A DNA stretch of 64,000 nt, from NCBI GenBank assembly GCA_013398015.1, contig VZRR01010740.1, forward strand, positions 384,143-448,142, given 5' to 3'. Under the pieces are notes generated by a model. It did not search any database. It saw only the letters and a list, made by a program, of their open reading frames with translations, and was not told where the DNA came from. The DNA is from Oreocharis arfaki. Taxonomy: Eukaryota; Chordata; Aves; Passeriformes; Paramythiidae. Position 1 is the stretch's first letter. The number at the start of each line of letters is the position of its first letter. Shown one piece after another: positions 26,541 to 39,282 of the stretch. The position numbers and the translations under genes were made by a program.

Positions 26541-28923
26541 TTTCTAGTCCTCCATAAGCCAAGGAGCTCCTTAATTCTTTTCTGAAGTGCAATAAAGCAG
26601 TCTTTTTCTTTTTTTCTTTTTCAATTTAAACAAGAGCCTACTGATTTCATTGCTAGCATCTCTGCTGTAATTAAATATAGGTTGTGGCTGGTTCTTTTGT
26701 ATTTATTACTTCTTCATATGGCGGTGTTAATTATATTTTACATTTACTGATGGAAAGAAGGAAGAGAAAAACCATACTGAGGGTACAGAATTTCCTCTTA
26801 TTTCTTGTTCTGATTTGTAGCAATTTTTATTAAAGCTTAATTATAAGCTGGCCACAACAAGTCCAGCTGTGTGTGCGTGTTCTCCTTCCTATTAGTTTCA
26901 CTGGTATTCAGTTACTATTAGTTTTTCTGTCATTGTGCTCAGAATGAACTGGCTTTTTAATTCTTATTTATTTATTTGCTCTTGCATCTCATTTAGTAAC
27001 AACCTCCAGACTTTGGCCATTTCTTTGTCCCACTTTGGTCATTATTTTTTTCCCTTCAGATGCCTTTATCTCCTTATAACTTGTGTTTTCTATGACCATA
27101 AACAAAATAAGACATTGCTCTTTTACTTTTGGTCTGCCCAATATTTTCCTGTGTGCGCAGAACCAGATATTCCCCTGATGTAGGGGGAAAAGATCTATGG
27201 AGTCACTTTCTGGAAATTGTAATTATGTCCACATAATTATTATTCTAGCAACCAATTGTGTCACTGTTTTTTCCTTCCTTATACCTTTTGTTTAGTTTAC
27301 ACCTAGGACCATCTTTGCAATCCAATAGAGAAGATCATCAAGATTTCTACATTCTTGACGAAGTGTTAATTGACAGCATTTAATTGCAGGTTTTACACCT
27401 GTCAGAAGCACTCGTGGCCATGAAATGCCTCCCCATCAGAAAGCCAGTCCCTGCCAAGGCTCACAGGTCACTGGCAGTGACAGGGCTCTGCCACTCTGGG
27501 CTGAGGGAAAGCTCCCACTCAGCCTCAACAAACGTGGGAATGTAATTGTGTTACATTAATCACGTTTATGCTTAACATACATCGGGCTTGGCTTTTGGGG
27601 CTATTTTTAATTGACAATGAATCAAATAGTGCACTTGAATAATGGAGGTAATTAACATAAAGCGTGAGGTGATGCGTTGTGCATACTAAACTGGGGAAGG
27701 CACTGCCAGTGCTTTAAATGTCAAAACAAAGGAAGTTTTGACCCTTACTTGAAAAGCTTTAATTTGGATGTTAATTAATGGCTGACCTCTTGTGTCTCTT
27801 ACGTGATAGATTGCATGGTTGGAGCCTGGGCTGCTCCAAGATCAAGACTTTGCCTGTCTGCATTCGGGTACTTTTTGTTCTGTGGATTTTAATGAAGACC
27901 TTTCTATTCAACCATATCAAAATCATTGTTTACTCATATGATGTGAAATATCTTAGTGTACTTCCAATGCTTAAAAGCATGTTTTCAATCGTCTAGCAAA
28001 GCTGTGAGCTCCAACAAGACTTACTTTGTTCAAACCAAATAAAGCCTGTGGAAACATCAGAGAAGACTATTCCTGCTCCTCCAGCCTCATGTGCACATGG
28101 ATCATGGCCCTGATCATGCTCACATCCAAACATTTCCTGTTGATTCTGAGCTGGTGCCACCTGAGAGCTGTGATTTATCACATCCACTCTTCCCACTGAG
28201 CCCATGCCAGTTGACTGCACAGATGGCCTCTTCCTGTGCCTGTTTCATGCTACCAGCGGCAGTGCTGTTCCTCTCCAGCTCATTCTGATCCTGCAGTTAT
28301 CAGGCCCACTTCATTCATCTCCCCTCCTTCCCTTTCCCCCCCATCTTGCACAGAGCCAGTGTGGCAGACTCATTCAGCCCCCTGGGATTTGCCAAAGCCT
28401 CTGCAGAGGTCTGACACGAGATTTGGATGAGAGTGCTAACTCTTCGTGCGGAATATTGCAGGGTTTGGGTAATTGGGATTGCAGATGGTAGTTGTAGCTT
28501 GCAAAAGAACATGCTCAAGCAAGGTAGGATTTAAAGCTTAGCAATTTCTTGCAGGGAAAACTGTCTGGGCTTCTGGGTAATAGCTAGATAACTGTGGATT
28601 TTTCACCTGTTCAGCATGTCCTTGCTAAACAGTTTTGTGGCTTTTCAAAATGAAGAAGTTTTTAATGCATTTTGAGTTTTACAAACATCTTAAATTTTCT
28701 TTGAATTCCTATAAATCACTCGCTGTGCTAAGAATGTGCTGTGGAAAATGTTGAAAAATGACTTTGTTCCCATTCCTCAGCATGTGGGAACAGGTTCAAT
28801 GCAAAGGCATCTCAACTTTCCTACCCAGATAGGGCAATGTTTGTTATATCCTAAAATCCATCTTAATGGGTTCGCATGCATGGATAGAACTTGAATACCA
28901 GAGCTTCAATCTGACACGTGGGT

Positions 28924-29044
28924 GCTTGGTTAAGATAAAGCACCTGGAACTCTTATTCCATGTGGACAGAAGTATTGGTCCACAATATCTGGACCAATGG
29001 TCATATTGGTCCACAGGATTTGAAGCCACACACCTTAACCAAGC
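28924..29044. repeat. Imperfect long inverted repeat with a GGTCCA/TGGACC core
   Basis: Three nested perfect arm pairs share nearly the same centre: GCTTGGTTAAG (28924-28934) with CTTAACCAAGC (29034-29044), TGTGGAC (28961-28967) with GTCCACA (29009-29015), and ATTGGTCCA (28974-28982) with TGGACCAAT (28990-28998). ATTGGTCCACA also occurs as a direct repeat at 28974 and 29005. The unpaired spacers differ in length, so the predicted hairpin would be bulged. Origin (MITE-like element, structured RNA or local duplication) is unknown. Confidence 0.75.
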
Positions 29045-32000
29045 TATTCCCATTTAAACGGTTTTAGGAAGCTAAGCTCATGTTACTAAAATTCTAGGAA
29101 ATATCTGGGGGTATGCAAAATGGTTGCAAAACTGTGGAAGTTTTAAGGTGGGAGGTTGGGAACTTTGCAACATGTTTGTGGAGGCAGAGTGAGGAAGATG
29201 CCTTTGCACCTAAATACCTGATGCATTGCCTTTCATTTGGAGTTTGATGCTGAACTCCTACATGTAGGGAGAAAGTTGTCTGGGGACACGTATTATGGCT
29301 AAATAATATAGAATGTCTCAAATGTGTCTCTGAATAGATCAGTGCAGGTTGGTGTTGCAGCACAACAATATCACATCATGTGTTTAACTGCTTTCACACA
29401 TGATTAAAGCAAAACAAAATTGGAAAAAACAGTTGTTGAGTGCCAGGTGGTCAGACAATTCCCTCCCAAACAGTGAGTGTCAGCTTCCAGGGCCCGAGGG
29501 GGAGGGAGTCAAAAATAGACTGTTTGATTTTTATGCATATACATGTAATTAAACTAGTGTTGGAAAAGGTAAGATATTAGACTGAGCGGAGTGAAAGAAT
29601 TATTTAGTCTCTGAAAAACAACTTCAGGGCTGAATCAAAACCTCTCAGGGGTGCAGTCAGCTCTTGTGGAATAACAGAGGGAAAGGCATATGTGCTGGTG
29701 AAACCTCCTCTTGGCATTTTAATTCCAAGGTGGAGGAAATGAGGCTCTAAATCCAAAGTTTCTTGTCTAATTCTTCGAGAAAAGCCACACAATCCTGTTT
29801 AAAAATGAACCAAAACAAACAAACCCACAGGAAAACTGGGTGAGGATCTTTGCAGCGACAGCGAATGCTCTGTTAGCGGCTTGGTCTGGATTTAGGGAGA
29901 TAAAAGTAGCAGATTACTTGGTTTGAGATTTAATTTGTTTCTGGAGACTTTCCAAGAGTCATAATGTTTCACAGCTAATACTTTTTTGAAATACGTGTGG
30001 GCTTTGGTGGGCTGAAACATGCCAGCTGTTCTTCTAATAACCTAAATCAATGGCCAACCGCTCGGGATTAGCAGGTTGGGTCTCTTGCTCCGTGCAGTGC
30101 AAACCTTGTATTAATAATGTCCCCAGGTGCTTCACTGGAAGACTTCTCTGCTCATTTCCAGTTGGCAATTTCAGTACAAAAAAATCAAATTAACTAAGCT
30201 ATTACTCCTGAACTGATTACCCACGCAGGCCACGAGGCAGCTCCTGCTCTGCAGGTGTAGAAATATGTTGGAAGGCCAAAATCTCTTTTAGGTGGCTTGC
30301 AGGTGGCTTGCTTTAGTTTAGGGCAAACTCCACAAGCAAATAATGTGACACTGATTGCTTATGGCTGACAACATCCAGTCTTCCTGAGGAAATGAGCAGT
30401 AGGGACGTGAGATTCCTGGGTACAGGATAGAGCTGGGGTCACTCTGGAGAGGCTCCAGCACCAGCTCAGCTTTGTCAGGAGGAAGCTTTGTCCATATCTG
30501 ACAAAGAAACGCAACACAAATCACCCCAAAGAGACATTAATGTATTTCTGTAGAACATTTCTTGATATTTTCACAGACTGCCTTTCTGACAGCACTTTTA
30601 ATTTGAGGATCTTAGGAAAGCACCATTCAAAAGAATCATGGCTAGCTAACCTTTTCCATTACATTTCAAAATGCAGTGTGGACATTTAGGGAGAATTAAT
30701 GGGAGTATGTGAGGTTAAATCTTCCTTTAAACATAGAATCTCATTTAAGTTAATGATATCTTAAAGCATGCAAGTATTCTTGAAAATAATTGTAGATGTA
30801 GTTCACAATTAATTCAGAGCTTTTAGGATTTCTCTCTGTTAATCTAAATCAAATTATAACTTTTCTAATGTAATTATGATCATGCTTCAACTGGCAGTTT
30901 TTCTTTCCCTTTGCTTATTTAAATCAGTCCTTTTCAGACAGAGCAGTCTGTCTGCTTTAATGGACACATCTCCTTTTCACACAGCTTTCCTGTGCCGTGC
31001 GATTTCTCAGTCTTGCCTTGAGGATAAGCACCACTGGCTGTAAACTCAGGAAGTCTTTCGGATATTTCTTAGATTGAGGGATTTTTCTAGCTGGAGGCTA
31101 AAGCTCTGATTTTGTTTTATGCCTCTGTTCAGCAGATCCACCTGCACTTTTTCCTCTAGAGAAGGGAAAGAAAAAGTAACTTTTAATGGATTGAGTCTGA
31201 AAACTCTGGTCGGTCTGGAATGACTTTGTGCATATTTGTATGCCTTGTACCTGCTGCTTCTGGGGCAGACAAGTGAACCTGTAGATAGGGGAGTAAGTGC
31301 ATGCCATATTCTGTGATGTGAATAATAACTAAAGTGTTTGTCTTGCCTTTTTTTAATCCCTGGAAAAATATCAACGTGGGCGAAGGGTAGGATTTGCTCA
31401 AATAAGAATCCCTGCCTGAAAGGGATTATCTTTGACAAAATTTGAAATTCCTTTACCGAGGAATTCTTCTAAAACAAATTAAAAATAAAACTAGGAGCCC
31501 TGGGAAGGTCTAAAAGATTCTTATAGCGATCTGGGATGTTGCTTTTTAGACAGGAGCTCCACTTAAAATACTCACTTTGATTTGTTTACTTTCTTAAGAA
31601 AAAAAAAAGGCAATAAAAAACCCAATGCAACCTTCGTCTCTCAGCTGTGGAGAGAACTGAAGCAGAACTGAGGGGCCTTTAATAAGGCAGCAAAACAGAG
31701 GCAATCCTGGAGCAGCTTTACAGGTAGTCGATAGCAGAAGAGAAATTCCTCCTTGAAGTTGGAGCCAGCACTGGTAAATCTCTGACACTTTTGAAACACT
31801 TGCTGGCAAGTACCAGAACCTCAAAGCAGGTTAGACTGAAGTAAGTGATAATCTCCTTGATGTACAGGACCATTCTGCCGCCAGGGAGTCAGGTTTGTTT
31901 TCCTGAAGAGCAAATTGTGAATCTTTTCTCCCTTATCAACAGCATTGTGAGTGCTCTGGCTGGACCTGGCTTTATCTATAAACTGAGTTGTCCTGCCTGG

Positions 32001-34220
32001 GACTTTTTCTAAAATAGTCAATAGCAGGTTGTAGAAAATGGATGAATTTTTATTTTTCTTAATACTGTATTCTATAATTAAATGTATTTCTATTCTCTAC
32101 TAACCTTGCTGATAGGAAACATTGTTTATGTAAATGTATTAAGGCACGTGGGTTTTGTTTACCTTCCTTTGTGTGGCAGTGAACCAGAGGCAACACAAAA
32201 TGCACTCTGGCCTGCTAAAAACCCAAATTGCCTGGCTACAGGTAGGACCCCTGCAGACTTTATTTAGCTGGAATTTTAATTACAGTGCCAGCTCTCTACA
32301 CTTACAATAAAACAGCAGGGAGACAACTGTAATTTGACTTTTATGAAGCATTAACACCAACCTAGACAAAAACATAACTTCAGCTTAAAAGAATACAGTG
32401 GGAGGTAGAACTCAAGAAAATACGAAAACAGTGTACTTATGGTGTTTTAACTTTTGGAAAAAGCACAGAAATGTGCTTGTGTGGACACCAAAGTGGGATA
32501 TTGGTGTTTTTGGTTCCCTGAACCATCTCGTGATCCTCATACAGAAGTGCTGCACTGTTGGCAGAAGAACCTTCTCGTGGTTTTTTCATGTTTTGGGGAA
32601 ATCAGTGCTGCTGTGAGGCTTAGGGTAGAGGATGCTGCACAACCCCCACGGGAAATGGATAAAACCCAGCTTGTTTCTTTCCCCAGAAAAGCCAGTTCAG
32701 GAAGCTTCAGATCCCCACCCATTCCCTCTGAATCTCTTCTTTGCTGAAGTGTTTGGGACAGTCCCCTGTGGTGAGTTGCACCCTGGGCCAAGGGCTCCAA
32801 GATGTAGAAGCACCAGCAATGGTCACAAATCCAAATGTATTTTTGGTTAATTCTGTCTACAATAGTCCCCAAGTCGTGGCAGCTCACGGGATATTTTAGT
32901 TCTGTCATCACGCAAAGATGATGAATAGTGTGCTCCAGGTCTTCTCTTGTTGTTAATTTAATATATAATAAGCATACTTAATAAATGTCACTTTTTTTTT
33001 TTTAATGAAACTGGCTTGAAGCTGTAAACATAAGGATACTTTAAATTGCCATAACAAAAGGAAAGTTTGAAGATGTCTGAATGCCAAGGTTACAAGTTGC
33101 CTTGTGTGACCTGAAACATTTTTCTTTTGCTGTTTGCTGACAGGCGAAACATCGACTGCTAAAACTTCTTCTTCCCTAACTTTTACCGTGATGTTTCACA
33201 ATACATTATATTTGTGTTCAAGGGTGATGCTGGATGCAAGCAAAAATTATGGAGAGTAGAAAGACAGTTATGAAATATTGTGGTCAGGAGCTTTCCAGGG
33301 ATTCATTTTGGCTGAATGAAAGGCCACGAGCTCAGCCGCCTGAGGTTTGGTGCTTGCCTGTCCAGTTACTATTGCTCTGGCTTTTTGGGATTTTTTTTTT
33401 TTGATGTTTGTTTTTAATCAAGGCTCTTCTAGCTAGAATTTTTATTCAGCCTGGTTTGTATTTATGGAGGAACCACTCAAGTGCGTCATAAAAAAATATA
33501 GGAAATAGTGATTTTATAATATTTTTCTAGGGCAATGAAAGCAGTATTGTAGGAGTTATGCAGTGTAATTTGCAACCAAAGAGCTCATTTCATTTAAATT
33601 TTTAAAAGTTACATTTGTGACACAGGAAAGAGTCTAAAATTATCTTTAATAACAGAGCTGATGAGTTCACTCTTCCAATTAATAAGAAAATGCAACTCTC
33701 CAAAAGTTCTGGAAGATTTGGTGTTTCTTCTGAGAAATCAGTCAGATCTCATGCAGGTAGGCAGAAGGTTTCTGGCATAATAGAATAGCAGATCCTCTCA
33801 ATTGTAAATCAAAATAAGAAACCTTATTTAAAATGATATTATTACTTCTGGCACTTTACTTTTATTCTTTGAGACACTGCCTTTAATAGCTTCTCCAATG
33901 AAATTCGGAGGACCTGAAATATGGAAGCTTTAACACTTCCATCATAAATCTATAAATTGTAATGCTTCTGAAAACATTAGGCATTGACTACTTACTGCTG
34001 TTTTATAAGTCAGCATCATTTCCCAGAAGTGTCTGATACTAACCACAGTTAGCACTGGTAATTAATTGAAATGAAATTACTCGAATGATGAATGAGGTCT
34101 GGACGAGTTTGATTTAACTCTTTCTGGCACTGTAGCTGTGCTTTAGATCCTGATTCAGAAGGTCTCTGAGTATCACCTTAATTTCAGTTCCCTCTGAAGA
34201 ACTTTATGACTCTACAGAAC

Positions 34221-34247
34221 TTTGCGCCTATGGACAAGAGGCGCAAA
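34221..34247. repeat. GC-rich 9-bp hairpin, 9-nt loop
   Basis: TTTGCGCCT (34221-34229) and AGGCGCAAA (34239-34247) form perfect arms, CpG-containing and unlike the AT-rich surroundings. The T run needed for an RNA polymerase III terminator is absent. Confidence 0.8.
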
Positions 34248-34537
34248 TTCTCTCAGCTTCAGCACCGGTTTTTGCTTACACAGAATGTCCTTTGGGGAAG
34301 GCTGGGCTCTGGCTGAGCCGTGAGGAGGCTGTTCCTGATTCAGCCATGCAAAAGGAGAGGCGTGAGAGCTTCCCAGCACATGAGTTTTCTGTGCTGAAAC
34401 AGACGATTTGGGCTGATTATGCTCAGAACCACAAATACAGCAAGGAGTTCAATTTCCACGGGTGAGTGCTGTTCCTGCTGAAATCGGGTTTTTCTGCACA
34501 AGTCTGTGCCAAAACTCTCATCCTTCCTGTCTGCGAG

Positions 34538-35277
34538 TGCTACTGGATTTCAGGTGACTGAGCAAACAGGCCTAGACTGATCTTTTTAAAGTTCTCTTAA
34601 TGACATCTAAAACATAATGAAACCCTGGGTAGGGCCGAGCTCTGGCAGTAGGTGCCGGGGCTGCTGCTGCACCTGCTGATGGCAGTGCGTGGGTGAGAGC
34701 CTCGGGAAGCCGGGCTGCTGGCAGGGCTCCTGCTGAGCATGGCTGGGGGGAACAGCTGGCACTGCCCTCAGGAGAACTGACAGATTTAACGGTTTAATCA
34801 AGATATAAATATTTGTTAAGTGAGAATAAAGGCTGGATTTAATGCAGCCAGGTTGAAAACGATGGGTTATGGCTGAAGGTGATAGAGCTGCTCTCGGTCG
34901 GGCTTTACTGTTCATACCGGTCTCTCAAGCCAGGTCTGTAACAAGTCTTCCTGCTAAAGCTGGGGGTTTAGAGAAGCCAGGGACCGCCTCAGCTTTCAGT
35001 TTGTCCTCTGGGAAAGCACCTGATGAGTTTAACAGAGCTTTGCCAGCTGAGGAATGCTGGGAGAACACCAGTTTCACTCAAGATAAAGTGTTCCAGATTT
35101 CATCCTGAGTGCTTAAAGTGGTTGTTTCAATCACTACTCACCTGAGTGGTTACATTTTTTGATGCTTTAAAGCAATCAATCAGTAGATAAGCATGACAAG
35201 CATCAGTGGTTTAAAAATAAATATTTTTATAGGTAGTTTAATAACTATTCAGGGAGATGGAACTGGAACTTGGTTGC
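34538..35277. repeat. Direct duplication, copy 1 (740 bp), ending at a single-N gap
   Basis: It is almost identical to 35279-36017 and begins at TGCTACTGGATTTCAGG. It ends exactly at the N at 35278. It includes a local GC-rich stretch (about 34620-34770) in otherwise AT-rich DNA. Because each copy abuts the gap, this looks like two overlapping contig ends or two haplotypes left unmerged. Confidence 0.95.
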
Positions 35278-35278
35278 N
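35278..35278. other. Assembly gap (single N)
   Basis: One ambiguous base sits exactly at the junction of the two near-identical copies. Confidence 0.95.
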
Positions 35279-36017
35279 TGCTACTGGATTTCAGGTGACT
35301 GAGCAAACAGGCCTAGACTGATCTTTTTAAAGTTCTCTTAATGACATCTAAAACATAATGAAACCCTGGGTAGGGCCGAGCTCTGGCAGTAGGTGCCGGG
35401 GCTGCTGCTGCACCTGCTGATGGCAGTGCGTGGGTGAGAGCCTCGGGAAGCCGGGCTGCTGGCAGGGCTCCTGCTGAGCATGGCTGGGGGGAACAGCTGG
35501 CACTGCCCTCAGGAGAACTGACAGATTTAACGGTTTAATCAAGATATAAATATTTGTTAAGTGAGATTAAAGACTGTATTTAATGCAGCAGGTTGAAAAT
35601 GATGGGTTGCAGTTGAAGGTGATAGAGCTGCTCTCGGTCGGGCTTTACTGTTCATACCGGTCTCTCAAGCCAGGTCTGTAACAAGTCTTCCTGCTAAAGC
35701 TGGGGGTTTAGAGAAGCCAGGGACAGCCTCAGCTTTCAGTTTGTCCTCTGGGAAAGCACCTGATGAGTTTAACAGAGCTTTGCCAGCTGAGGAATGCTGG
35801 GAGAACACCAGTTTCACTCAAGATAAAGTGTTCCAGATTTCATCCTGAGTGCTTAAAGTGGTTGTTTCAATCACTACTCACCTGAGTGGTTACATTTTTT
35901 GATGCTTTAAAGCAATCAATCAGTAGATAAGCATGACAAGCATCAGTGGTTTAAAAATAAATATTTTTATAGGTAGTTTAATAACTATTCAGGGAGATGG
36001 AACTGGAACTTGGTTGC
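35279..36017. repeat. Direct duplication, copy 2 (739 bp)
   Basis: It matches 34538-35277 end to end, about 98-99% identical by eye. Most differences fall in one stretch of about 60 bp (35565-35625), including a one-base deletion (GCAGCAGG against GCAGCCAGG). One more substitution lies in GGGACAGCC against GGGACCGCC. Unique sequence resumes at 36018. Confidence 0.95.
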
Positions 36018-36779
36018 GATGTGTGCACAAGAATATTTGGAGGTAGTGATTGCAAAGTACGCAGGAACATTTGAACTTTGTTTTCAGCAGAAAGCAGAGG
36101 AAAAAGTGCCAAATTTTCTGGATTTTTCAAGTCATGTGCTAGAGTATCACTTATAGTTTGGTTTTTTTTTTCCTTTTTCTTGCAACGATTAGTTGGGTAC
36201 AGCTGAAATTGTTCCAGTAGAAGGGGCCTGGCACAGCTTGCTCGTGGTAAGAGATTTTTCTGTAAAGTAGAGGAGACAGTGCATGCTCCAGCAGCTTAGA
36301 GCAAGCAGTGAAGGTGGATTGGAGCCTTCCAGATCCTGGTGGGATTCTGGAGCTCCTGGGTACATGAAGAACATGAGGTGTTCCCCCTCCAAAGTATTGC
36401 TTTGTAATTCTGGAACCTCATTTATTTTTCCTCCATTTGCTAGAAATTCAACGGGTTTTTTTTTGTCAAGAGGAATGTTTTCTCTTGCATTGAACGGTTT
36501 TTTACTTTGTTTATATTTTCATATGAAAAATGATTTTTTTCTTTTGAATTGGATTCTGGTGGAACTCCTCAACACCTCCTGCTTGGCAGCTGAACCAAAA
36601 ATAAATTATTTGCACAGCTCTAATGGTGTCAGTAAATTGATTTCCATAGAACACAAGACTGTGTTTCCTCTCTGGAATGCCCTAAAGTGATCGTTATTAA
36701 TGATGAACGACAATGGAAATTTTGCAGAGAAATTAATAACTGGGATGTTGCACTGAAACGAGAACAGCAACGTGGATGC

Positions 36780-36800
36780 CCTTGAAGGAGACCTTCAAGG
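36780..36800. repeat. 9-bp hairpin, 3-nt loop
   Basis: CCTTGAAGG (36780-36788) and CCTTCAAGG (36792-36800) are perfect arms around AGA. Function is unknown. Confidence 0.75.
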
Positions 36801-37222
36801 AGATCTTCCTTCCTTTGCACATCATCTGCTCCTCGTTCATGAATAGATTATGGAAAGGCCACGCCGTGATTTATTTGCCTGCTGGTTTGCTCTGGGAAGA
36901 TCAGCGGTGTCAAAAGCGAAGGTGGTGTTACCTGGGCCTGCCCTCCTGTGGGGGAGACAGGAATGGCTGGAATTTCACTCGTTTTTCAGAGCAAAGCTCA
37001 GGATCGTACCTCGCTGTGGATGGTTGATTTCCAGGAGGTCCGTGGGTTTAGTGAGCGTGTGCTTCCTCAGGGTGATGCTTTGGGTTTTCACTTTTATGTT
37101 TTTCAATTCCTGCCCTGCTGGTGTGTCACTGTGCAGATCTTCACAGCTGCTCGCTGCTGCTCTCTCAGGCCAGGCAGGCACAACAAACCCTCTCCAGGCC
37201 TGCTCTCCAAGGACACCCAGAC

Positions 37223-37520
37223 TGTCCTAGGCCCAAAATGTGCAAACCCACATCTCGGGAAGGGGAGGTGAGCTTGGGGAAATGACATCATTAACTGAAG
37301 TTTAATTGGCAAATCTGTGCTGATATGCAGATGAACCAAACCTATAAAAGCGAGAGGAACTCGTGACTCATCGTCCATCTTGAGGTCCATCTTGGGGTCC
37401 ATTTTGAGAGTAGCCTCTGGCTCCCCAGGGTGGACCTTTGAAGGCCCTTCAAATAAATATCTGCTTTTATTCCCTTACTCCTGTCTAGTCTCTGTTTCTA
37501 GGTAGCCTCTCAAGGCATCA
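37223..37520 (+). mobile_element. Solo LTR of an avian endogenous retrovirus (boundaries uncertain)
   Basis: The piece has LTR architecture in + orientation. It opens with TGTCCTAGG near 37223. A TATA box, CCTATAAAAG, lies at 37341-37350. About 110 bp downstream is a polyadenylation signal, AATAAA, at 37452-37457, then a T-rich stretch, and it ends with CAAGGCA (37517) or CAAGGCATCA (37520). Between TATA box and poly(A) signal the motif GGTCCAT recurs in CTTGAGGTCCATCTTGGGGT and the following bases. No gag, pol or env remnant was recognised on either side, so a solo LTR left by recombination is most likely. I did not find a convincing target-site duplication, which leaves both ends approximate. 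Confidence 0.7.
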
Positions 37521-38885
37521 GTTCTTTGGCACCCCGGTTAGTTCTGTATCCAAATTAGTATCTTTGTAATACTATCTATTAGTATTAGTTTTGGAGACTT
37601 TAGGTGGGAAAAAATAGAGAAACCTTCCCTTGAAAGAAGAGAATGCAGCAAGGATGAACAAATTATCTTTAAAGAAGTTTTGCTCGGCAGCATCTCATTT
37701 TCTTCTCTTAAATTGTCCTGGTCTCAAAGCTCCTTTTCTGCCATGCTGAAACCAGTGATGGTTTCTTGCCAGTTCTGCTGGCAAACCTGAACTCTGCAAA
37801 GTCTGATGTATGGTAACAAATGCAAATAATCTATGTACTTCCCTTCCAGTTCTGCGTTAAAAATATACCTAATTAGAAGGATTACAGGAACTAAAACAAA
37901 GTGCGGGAAAATATACATTAATTTTCCTCCAATAAAAGATAGAGATATAATTGACTATTTTGGTCTGAAGGTTCCAAGGGTCTGTTGAAAACTGTTGAGG
38001 TGTAGTGATGAAATCTTACAGGAATTATAAAAAGTGCTGAACACTGATCTGCAAATGCCATTTGTAGCTGACTTCATGCAGTTCTGTTTTACCTCTGGAA
38101 AGTAAAATCAATTTCAGATTAACTTTGACAGGGAGGTGTTGAGGTGTGTGAGTCAGCACTTACTCAGATATTTCTGCCAGCCTGTTGGGAAGACAAAGAA
38201 TTGTGATGGATATTATCAATAACAGTGCTAGCCTGAAAGGAAAATTGGCAAACTAAGTTAAGAAACACTTTCCTGCCTTGTCCTGGCACACTTCACAAAA
38301 AACTAAATTATAAGTTGCTAACGGTGTACAAAACTAAAATTCATCTTGAGATTTAGGAACTTTTTTTGCCCCGCTCTGCCCTCTTTTTGTAAAAAACCCT
38401 GCTGTTATTGCTTTTACTGTTTTTTTCCTCTTTGAAATCTGGAAAAGCTTCTTTTTTGTCTGAAACAGTGTGTTTGGTAGAAGTCAGTACAGCACAATTG
38501 AAGCAATGAGGGATTTCATTCTTTTTATCCACAATTGTGGAGCTATATTTAATAACCCTTTATAATAATCTTTCCACTATACTGAATTATGTATTGATTC
38601 TTCTTTTACAGTAGCTTCATTACAGAATTCCAGAAGGAAAATAGGCTTTTAGATGTCAACCTGAAACTCTTCACAATTCTGAATATGGTATTACACATAA
38701 TTCTGTGAGGACCTAATCACACATCGTTTGATTTCTATGAAACCACTCTCATTGACTTCACTGAGAGCTGGCTGAGACTTGGCTTGAACTATTGCCGTGT
38801 TATTGAGAGTATAATAAGCATTTTGATTCAATTTTCAATCTCTTTCAAGTCTTACATTTTAGCTCTGCTGTGCAGGTGGTCCTGT

Positions 38886-39282
38886 TACACAGAATCATGG
38901 GTTGTCAGGTTGGAAAAGCCCTCTAAGATCATCGAGTACAGCCATCATTCCACCACTAAATCTAAGTGCCACCTCCAGGGATCGAGACTCAATCACTGCC
39001 CTGGGAATCCTGTTTCAATGCTTAATAACCCTTTCAGTGAAGAAATTTTTCCTAATAGCCAATCTAAACCTCACCTGGTGCAACTTGAGGCTATTTACTC
39101 TTTTCCTATCACTTCTTAATTTTGAAATCAACCCCATTTGGCTACATCTTCCTTTTAGGGTGTTGTAGAGAGCAATAAGGTCTCCCCTAAACCAGGCAAA
39201 TCACCCTCAGCTTTGGGCTCCAGGCCCTTCCCAGCTCTGCTGCCCTTTGACTGCACTCCAGCACCTCAGTGTCTGTCTTATT
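38886..39282 (-). repeat. CR1 LINE 3' end, antisense
   Basis: The + strand shows the reverse-complemented CR1 tail: CAGAATCATGGGTTGTCAGG, GTTGGAAAAGCCCTCTAAGA, a CACCTCCAGGGATCGAGACT block, CCTGTTTCAATGCTTAATAA, a GTGAAGAAATTTTTCC block, and further in GAGAGCAATAAGGTCTCCCC and CTCCAGCACCTCAGTGTCT. Part of the consensus between the last two blocks looks deleted or degraded. It gives chance open frames on the + strand that should not be taken as genes. Confidence 0.9.

Noticed and set aside
34607..35542. Paired minus-strand frames of identical sequence
   Set aside because: They arise only because the segment is duplicated; the product (Pro/Gln/His-rich) is a shadow of a GC-rich patch.
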